Assembly: GCF_012489685.1 (NCBI RefSeq)
Contig: NC_080043.1
Location: forward strand, 14,812,223-14,876,222
Source of the DNA: Lotus japonicus
Lineage: Eukaryota > Streptophyta > Magnoliopsida > Fabales > Fabaceae
Direction of reading: 5' to 3'
DNA: 64,000 bases
In this document: positions 59,301 through 64,000 of the stretch, piece by piece
Layout of the letters: each line of letters begins with the position of its first letter
How positions within the stretch are numbered: position 1 is the stretch's first letter
Position numbers and translations under genes: made by a program
Notes under the pieces: model-generated
What the model saw: only the letters and a program-made list of their open reading frames with translations
Database searches by the model: none
Told to the model about the DNA's origin: nothing

Positions 59301-60368
59301 CCTCCGCAGGATGTATAGAACATGTCTTCCCCTGCTCGTGAAAAGAATGTGCCACTCGTCGAGGTACAAAGCGGTGAGGATCAAGTGCCCCCAATCATTC
59401 AGCCTGACTGGGTGATTGGTGATATGCTCCCACCAAAGACTGATGCTCCGGCCTCGACTCATCATGAATCCTCTTCTCAACAACTTCAAACTTCTCCCCA
59501 ACAGCTTCAGCCTTCTCCCCCACAGCTTCAGCCTTCTCCCCAACAGCTTCAATAAGGTGCCAGGGTCGCTTTGCTTTCTCTTCGTGCTAAGGGAGGTTCA
59601 ACTTCTTCTAAGACGGTTGCTTCTTCCCACACTTCCAATGAGAGGTTTAGTGCTCTTTTGGTTGAAGATCCTCTTTCCATCTTTCAGAGCTTCTTCGATG
59701 GCACTCTGGATCTCGATTCTCCGCCACGCCAAGCTGAAACTGTTGAGACTGCTCAGTCTGGTGGAGTAATTAATGATGGACAAATTGAGGAAGCTTTTGG
59801 TAAGTTGAAAAGGCTGATTTTCGATGAAGGTTTCATCGACGGGGTCCGGACTAACCCTCGACTAGGCCTGGAAGTTAAAGAGCTGCTTGCCTTCCTCTTG
59901 GGCCAACGACTTGACCAAACTCGGGCAGATGCCCTCGTCGAGCTTCAGACTCTCTTGGTCGATATCATGGCCACACTTGACAAAGCCACTGCGGTGGAAC
60001 AACTTATTGATACCAAAAAGGCACAAGTGGCTTCCAACACCAATGGACTCTTGCCCGCGAAAGACGAAATTCTCAAGCTGACTGCTAGGAAAGCTCTTAT
60101 AGCAGCTGAGTTGTCAAGTGTCGATGCTCGACTGGATGAGCTTCAAAGGGAGGTAGCAAGGCTGGAGAAGCAGAGAGCAACATTGATTGATGAAGGCCCA
60201 GCCGTGAATTCCCGGCTAAACACTCTGGCTGCCGAGTGCACAAATGTGATGTTATCGACATCTCAACTCTCTAAGGAGGTTGCAGCGGAGCAGCGCGTGA
60301 AGCAAAGCTTGGATTCTAGGATTGCTGCTGCCAAGGTTCAACTTGAAGCTTTCAAGTCGAGGGTTTAG
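56387..60368 (+). pseudogene. Plant-mobile-domain gene with C-terminal coiled coil, antisense cargo of the Gypsy element
   Basis: Four exons join in frame with GT..AG introns: 56387-58409, 58477-58592, 58665-58979 and 59058-60368. Exon 1 encodes 674 aa with PMD blocks (LLSSPFFWERSTNSFHVPFG, MLSPTLLDVAAITGL, FLLYWLSAYVFCTKS). Exons 2-3 are acidic then Lys/Ser-rich (VEDDDDDVTLADKLKMPK; KKTSKKRSSRKSGSSSSR). Exon 4 has a Gln/Pro repeat and then a long coiled coil (ELSSVDARLDELQREVARLE). Exon 4 is interrupted by in-frame TAG (59316-59318) and TAA (59553-59555), so the full ~1250-aa protein cannot be made without readthrough. A product ending at the first stop, carrying the PMD, remains possible. 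An upstream in-frame ATG at 56312 is less likely. PMD function in transposons is unknown. Confidence 0.8.
59479..59552 (+). repeat. 21-bp tandem repeats encoding Gln-Leu-Gln-Pro-Ser-Pro
   Basis: Units of cagcttcagccttctcccca repeat three to four times just before the second in-frame stop of exon 4. Confidence 0.85.
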
Positions 60369-60792
60369 GTTTCATGATTATTACTTGTTGTAGTGGCCAT
60401 GGATTCTTGTGGCCTTTGTTGCCAATCTTGTAGTGTTCATTCTTGTAATTCTGTTCGACATTTAATCAATGAATGAATTTCGTATTGGTGATACTCGACA
60501 TGCTTTACTTTTCGATTTGTATTCTATTGTTGATGTTTCAGACTTTTGCTAAATTTTTCCTGCGTGGTATTGTTGAGTTTTATACCACTTAGCTTGGCAT
60601 CTACTCTAACTCTTCATCTTCTAAATCTCCTTGGAAACCGCAATAATTTATAACGCTCTTTTATCACGTTCTTGTTCAACGACTTAAGAACTTCCTCCAC
60701 TTGCGGTGGTGGCTGACGTGGCTTGCCGTGTTTGGACGACGCTTTGGCAACTGCATGCTTTGCATTAATGCGGCTGTTTGTTACATCCCTAT

Positions 60793-60798
60793 TATAAA
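60793..60798 (+). promoter_or_regulatory. TATA box of the second opposite-strand gene
   Basis: TATAAA lies 91 bp upstream of the ATG at 60889, with a pyrimidine-rich leader between. Confidence 0.6.
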
Positions 60799-60888
60799 TG
60801 GAGCCGTTTTTACTCGTCTTTCATCAGTAACTTCTCTTCTTTCCATTCTCATCTTCTTCCTGCAACTGAGAACCTTCATCCTTTGACT

Positions 60889-61362
60889 ATGGACAGCAGG
60901 CTCGTTCTTCGTCGTATCAAATACCTGGCTTTCCAGGATAACCTTTTCCAGGGTCTGTATGAATCTTCTTCTTGCCTTGATGAACTCTTAGGGCTCATTG
61001 ATCAACTGCTTCACAGGCCCATCATTGCACGTGTTAGAATTCCTCTTCAGGAGTTCCGGGGGCTACTCGTGGAAGCCAAGCCCCTATTTGAAGAATTCAA
61101 GGAGCTCTCAATGATGGTGTTCTTCCAGGAATACCAAATAGATGAGTGGAAGGAGAAATTCGACTTTCTCCAGGCCTCCTTGGACCAGCAAGATCCGGAA
61201 GGTCTCGTTCGATTAGCTATTGAGATAACTGCAGTTTCCTTTGGAGATCTAGCTGCTCGTCAAAAGAAGGCTCGGCTTGAGGGCCAGATGGCGGCGCTGG
61301 TGGATCGATTAGCACCCATGCAAGCTAGATATGATGGCTATAAAGCCAATCTTCCGTTTTAG
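60889..61362 (+). CDS. Small helical protein of unknown function, opposite-strand cargo of the Gypsy element
   Basis: The 157-aa ORF starts MDSRLVLRRIKYLAFQDNLF and is almost wholly predicted helical with charged heptad-like stretches (LARQKKARLEGQMAALVDR region). No known domain was recognised. The frame extends upstream to 60778, but I chose the internal ATG because it follows the TATA box at the expected distance. A possible poly(A) signal, aataaa, is at about 61415. It ends 84 bp from the end of pol on the other strand, tail to tail. The helical character recalls the coiled-coil exon of the PMD gene, so the two may share an origin, but similarity is weak. Confidence 0.55.
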   Translation: MDSRLVLRRIKYLAFQDNLFQGLYESSSCLDELLGLIDQLLHRPIIARVRIPLQEFRGLLVEAKPLFEEFKELSMMVFFQEYQIDEWKEKFDFLQASLDQQDPEGLVRLAIEITAVSFGDLAARQKKARLEGQMAALVDRLAPMQARYDGYKANLPF

Positions 61363-61446
61363 GCTTCTAGTTTACTTGTATTTTGCCATTCCTGTAATGT
61401 TATTTTTCAATCAATAAATGCAATTTGGCAATTTCGACGCTTGTTT

Positions 61447-64000
61447 TTATTCAATTTTGATTTCATGCAACATTGGCTTATATGCTTTTAGATACTTGCC
61501 ATTTATCGTAACGCACTGATGCTGATTGCTCAATTCTTTAATCACGTAGGAATTATTAGGTAACGTTTTTTCGACTTTAAATGGCCCTTCCTAATTAGGG
61601 GTCCATTTCCCGTAGGCCCTATCCTTCTTATCCATTGGGAGAATAACTTTCCACACGTAGTCTCCTGTGACAAAAGATCGATTTCTAACCTTCTTATTGT
61701 ATGCCTTAGCTATGCGATCCTTTTGCCTTGTTAGAACGTCTAGTGCCAAGACTCTTTCTTCGTCGAGGTTCACCAATTCGTCTAGCATCATATTCCAGTA
61801 AACTTCACTTGGGATTTCCTCTTGTCTCTGAATTCTGCATGATTGCAAATATACTTCTGGGGGTAGGACAACTTCTTGGCCATAAGCTAGTCGAAATGGG
61901 GTTGTTCCTGTCGCTTCCCTTGGCGAATTCTTGTAAGCCCACAGGACTTGGCTCAACGACTCATGCCAGCTTTTTGGCTTTCGACCCACGTGTTTTTTAT
62001 TTAAGCTTATTAGAATTTTATTGGCCGCTTCTACTTGGCCATTCGCCTGAGCGTAATAAGGGGTTGAGGTCAAGAGCTTGATGCCCCAGGATTCTGCAAA
62101 GGTTACCACTTTGCGTCCTACGAACACTGTGCCTTGGTTTGTCGTGATTGACTCTGGTAACCCAAATCGATACACAATGTGGTTCTGTATGAATTCGATC
62201 ACCGTTTCTTGGGTCACGTTCTGTAGTGGAATGGCTTCGACCCATTTAGTGAAATAGTCGACTGCCACAATGATATATCTGTGCTGCCTTGATGATGGTG
62301 GGTGAATCTCGCCAATTAAGTCTATTGCTCATCCCCTAAAAGGCCATGGCTTGATAATAGAATGCAATTCGCTAGCTGGCACATGTTGGATTCCTGAATG
62401 TTTCTGACAATCTTGGCAACCTTTTGCATATTCGATGCAATCTTTCATGATAGTTGGCCAATACAACCCTTGCCTAAACAGAATCCACTTCATCTTTGCC
62501 CCTGCTTGGTGAGCACCACACAGTCCACCGTGAGCAGCTGATTCGGCTATGAATGCGTCATCTTCGCTTAGACATTTCAACAATGTGCCGTCGACGTTCT
62601 TTTTGAACAGTTCATTACCTAGGATAGTGTAACTTAAAGCCTGTACTTGACTTTTCTATCGGTTGCCCCCACTGGATTCTGCAAGTATTCGACAATTGGC
62701 TTTCTCCAATCATTGGGGGTCAGGTTATCAATAACCATAATGTCGAGATCGGAAGGGCTCAGCTTTTCTTTGATCTTAATCAACTCTTTCAGTTTCAGTT
62801 TATCTATCATGTACCCGGAAGCAATTTGCGCCAATTCGTTGGCTTCCTGGTTATCTATTCTAGGAACGTGACCTATTCCAACCTCGTCGAATCGAGCCAA
62901 CAAATTATTCGCTTTTACATAATATCTGGCTAAATTCTCGCTCACACACTTGTATTCTTTGGTGAGCTGCTTTACTACCAACTCAGAATCTCCTTTTACG
63001 ACAACATTCTTTGCCCCAAGGGCTAGCAAGATCTCGAGGCCTGATATTAACGCATCATACTCAACTTCATTATTTGAGCAATTATCCCTGATCCTGAATT
63101 TGAATTTAGTGGGGATGCCCTGCGGGGACATTATGAACATTCCAATTCCGGTTCCATCTTTATGACTGGAACCGTCGAAAAATAGCTTCCAAGGCTGGAT
63201 GCCTACGTAAGTTATGATTTCTTTAGGCAGAGTATGATCCGCCAAGAAGTCAGCCACTGCTTGCCCCTTAATTGCTTTTAATGGGGCATAAGTTAGTGAA
63301 TATTCGGTTAGGGCCAAAGCCCATTTACCAATTCGACTGTGCAAGATAGGTTTGGATAACATGTGCTTTATTATATCATAATGAGAAAAAACCATTACAT
63401 CGATTGGCTTTATATAATATTTCAGCTTTACACAGAAGAAGTACAAGCATAAGCACAATTTCTCGATCATGGTGTATCGAGTTTCTGCGTCATTCAACAC
63501 TCTACTTAAGTAAAATATGGCCCTTTCGTTGCCATCTTCATCTTCTTGAGCCAGCATGCTTCCAATGGTTTCATCTGTGGCAGAGATATACAGCTTCATT
63601 GGCCTCCCTCTTACAGGTGGTACCATCACAGGTGGATTGGATAAGTACTCTTTGAGTTCATCAAATGCTTTTTGATGCTCTGCTTCCCAGCGGAACACAT
63701 CTTCTTTCTTAAGTCGAAGAAGTGAGGAAAATGACTTGGTCTTCTCGCTGAGGTTGGTAATGAATCTCCTCAGGAAGTTAATCTTTCACAATAAAGACTG
63801 CAGTTGTTTCTTGCTAGTTGGTGGACTGGTGTCGAGAATGGCTTTAGCTTTGTTTTTGTTGATCTCGATGCCCTTTTTATGCACCACAAAACCCAAAAAA
63901 TCACCTGCAATAACACCAAAGGCACATTTAAGGGGGTTCATCTTTAAGCCATATTTTCTCATCCTCTCAAAGGATTTCCTTAGATGCAATAAATGGTCAT
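61447..64000 (-). pseudogene. Gypsy pol: reverse transcriptase end, RNase H, second RNase H, integrase
   Basis: Minus-strand blocks in order are RT thumb (MNPLKCAFGVIAGDFLGFVV), first RNase H (LYISATDETIGSMLAQED), a second RNase H (LFFDGSSHKDGTGIGMF, NEVEYDALISGLEILLALG, GDSELVVKQL), the integrase zinc finger (HGGLCGAHQ, then CQDCQKH) and the integrase core (VDYFTKWVEAIPLQ, YYAQANGQVEAANK). Breaks are a stop at 63786-63788, a one-base deletion near 62645, a stop at 62329-62331 (at an expected Trp before AIDLIGE) and a stop at 61591-61593 (expected Trp). The tail reaches a stop at 61447-61449. The RT catalytic motif lies beyond the window. Reading in separate frames shows a recently disabled element. 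Confidence 0.9.

Larger units (their letters stand above)
55162..64000 (-). mobile_element. Tat-like Ty3/Gypsy retrotransposon, 3' part, with opposite-strand cargo genes
   Basis: The element runs off the right edge. On the minus strand the order is reverse transcriptase end, RNase H, a second RNase H, integrase (to about 61447), a long segment with two plus-strand genes, a polypurine tract (ttttggggggcatc), and the 3' LTR (55162-55920). A second, archaeal-type RNase H and extra ORFs between pol and the 3' LTR are features of the Tat lineage (Ogre, Grande, Retand). pol is broken by stops and a frameshift. The 5' LTR, gag and protease lie outside the window. Confidence 0.88.

Noticed and set aside
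59322..59555. Independent small gene starting at the ATG after the first stop
   Set aside because: It is in the same frame as the flanking exon sequence and is better explained as part of one interrupted exon, though separate translation cannot be excluded.
1..64000. CRISPR arrays, bacterial operons, tRNA or rRNA genes
   Set aside because: None seen; tRNA-like box A/B motifs found at three places belong to SINE-like or MITE sequences and cannot fold into complete tRNAs by inspection.

Overview
This is plant nuclear DNA from a eudicot, with weak hints of a legume. The reasons are intron-rich genes with GT..AG introns, a SAUR cluster, a CHX antiporter, a plastid TAB2 gene, and dense plant transposons of many classes (CACTA, Mutator, hAT, Stowaway, PIF/Harbinger, Copia, TRIM, Gypsy). 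Intergenic DNA is strongly AT-rich and no bacterial or organellar features are seen. The species assignment is inference only.

Layout. 0.66-4.73 kb: a non-autonomous CACTA element with TTA target-site duplications (TSDs). 5.0-5.9 kb: two MITEs. 10.86-17.90 kb (+): a complete 19-exon DNA topoisomerase II gene predicting 1499 aa. 18.4-19.8 kb: a Mutator-like element with ~168-bp terminal inverted repeats (TIRs) and a perfect 9-bp TSD, carrying a piece of an LRR receptor-kinase gene. 20.2-23.8 kb: four SAUR sequences in two divergent pairs, apparently a duplicated pair; only one copy is intact. 24.6-28.8 kb (-): a complete 4-exon CHX cation/H+ antiporter (788 aa). 31.5-32.8 kb: a TRIM remnant, a single-exon RING-H2 gene (-) and a palindromic MITE, packed together. 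33.7-34.3 kb: nested Stowaway MITEs.

35.3-36.9 kb: a hAT-type element with a perfect 8-bp TSD that encloses a chimeric ORF made of a WRC-like zinc finger and the N-terminus of NAD(P)HX dehydratase (a Pack-hAT). 39.2-43.2 kb: a decayed Copia element with paired 207-bp LTRs. 43.6-45.3 kb: a hAT transposase relic interrupted by a Gypsy solo LTR with a GGGGG TSD. 45.9-49.5 kb (-): a complete 5-exon TAB2 gene (382 aa). 51-52.3 kb: a decayed plant-mobile-domain (PMD) relic, followed by a hAT MITE. 53.9-54.5 kb: a MITE with a palindrome array. 55.16-64.0 kb: the 3' part of a Tat-like Gypsy retrotransposon on the minus strand. Its LTR belongs to the same family as the solo LTR. Between the polypurine tract and pol it carries two genes on the opposite strand, a spliced PMD + coiled-coil gene and a small helical-protein gene, each with its own TATA box.

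The host genes are unrelated housekeeping or signalling genes and form no pathway together. The distinctive theme is gene-fragment capture and extra cargo genes in at least three different transposon classes. All calls rest on reading the sequence and on recalled family features; no database search was run.
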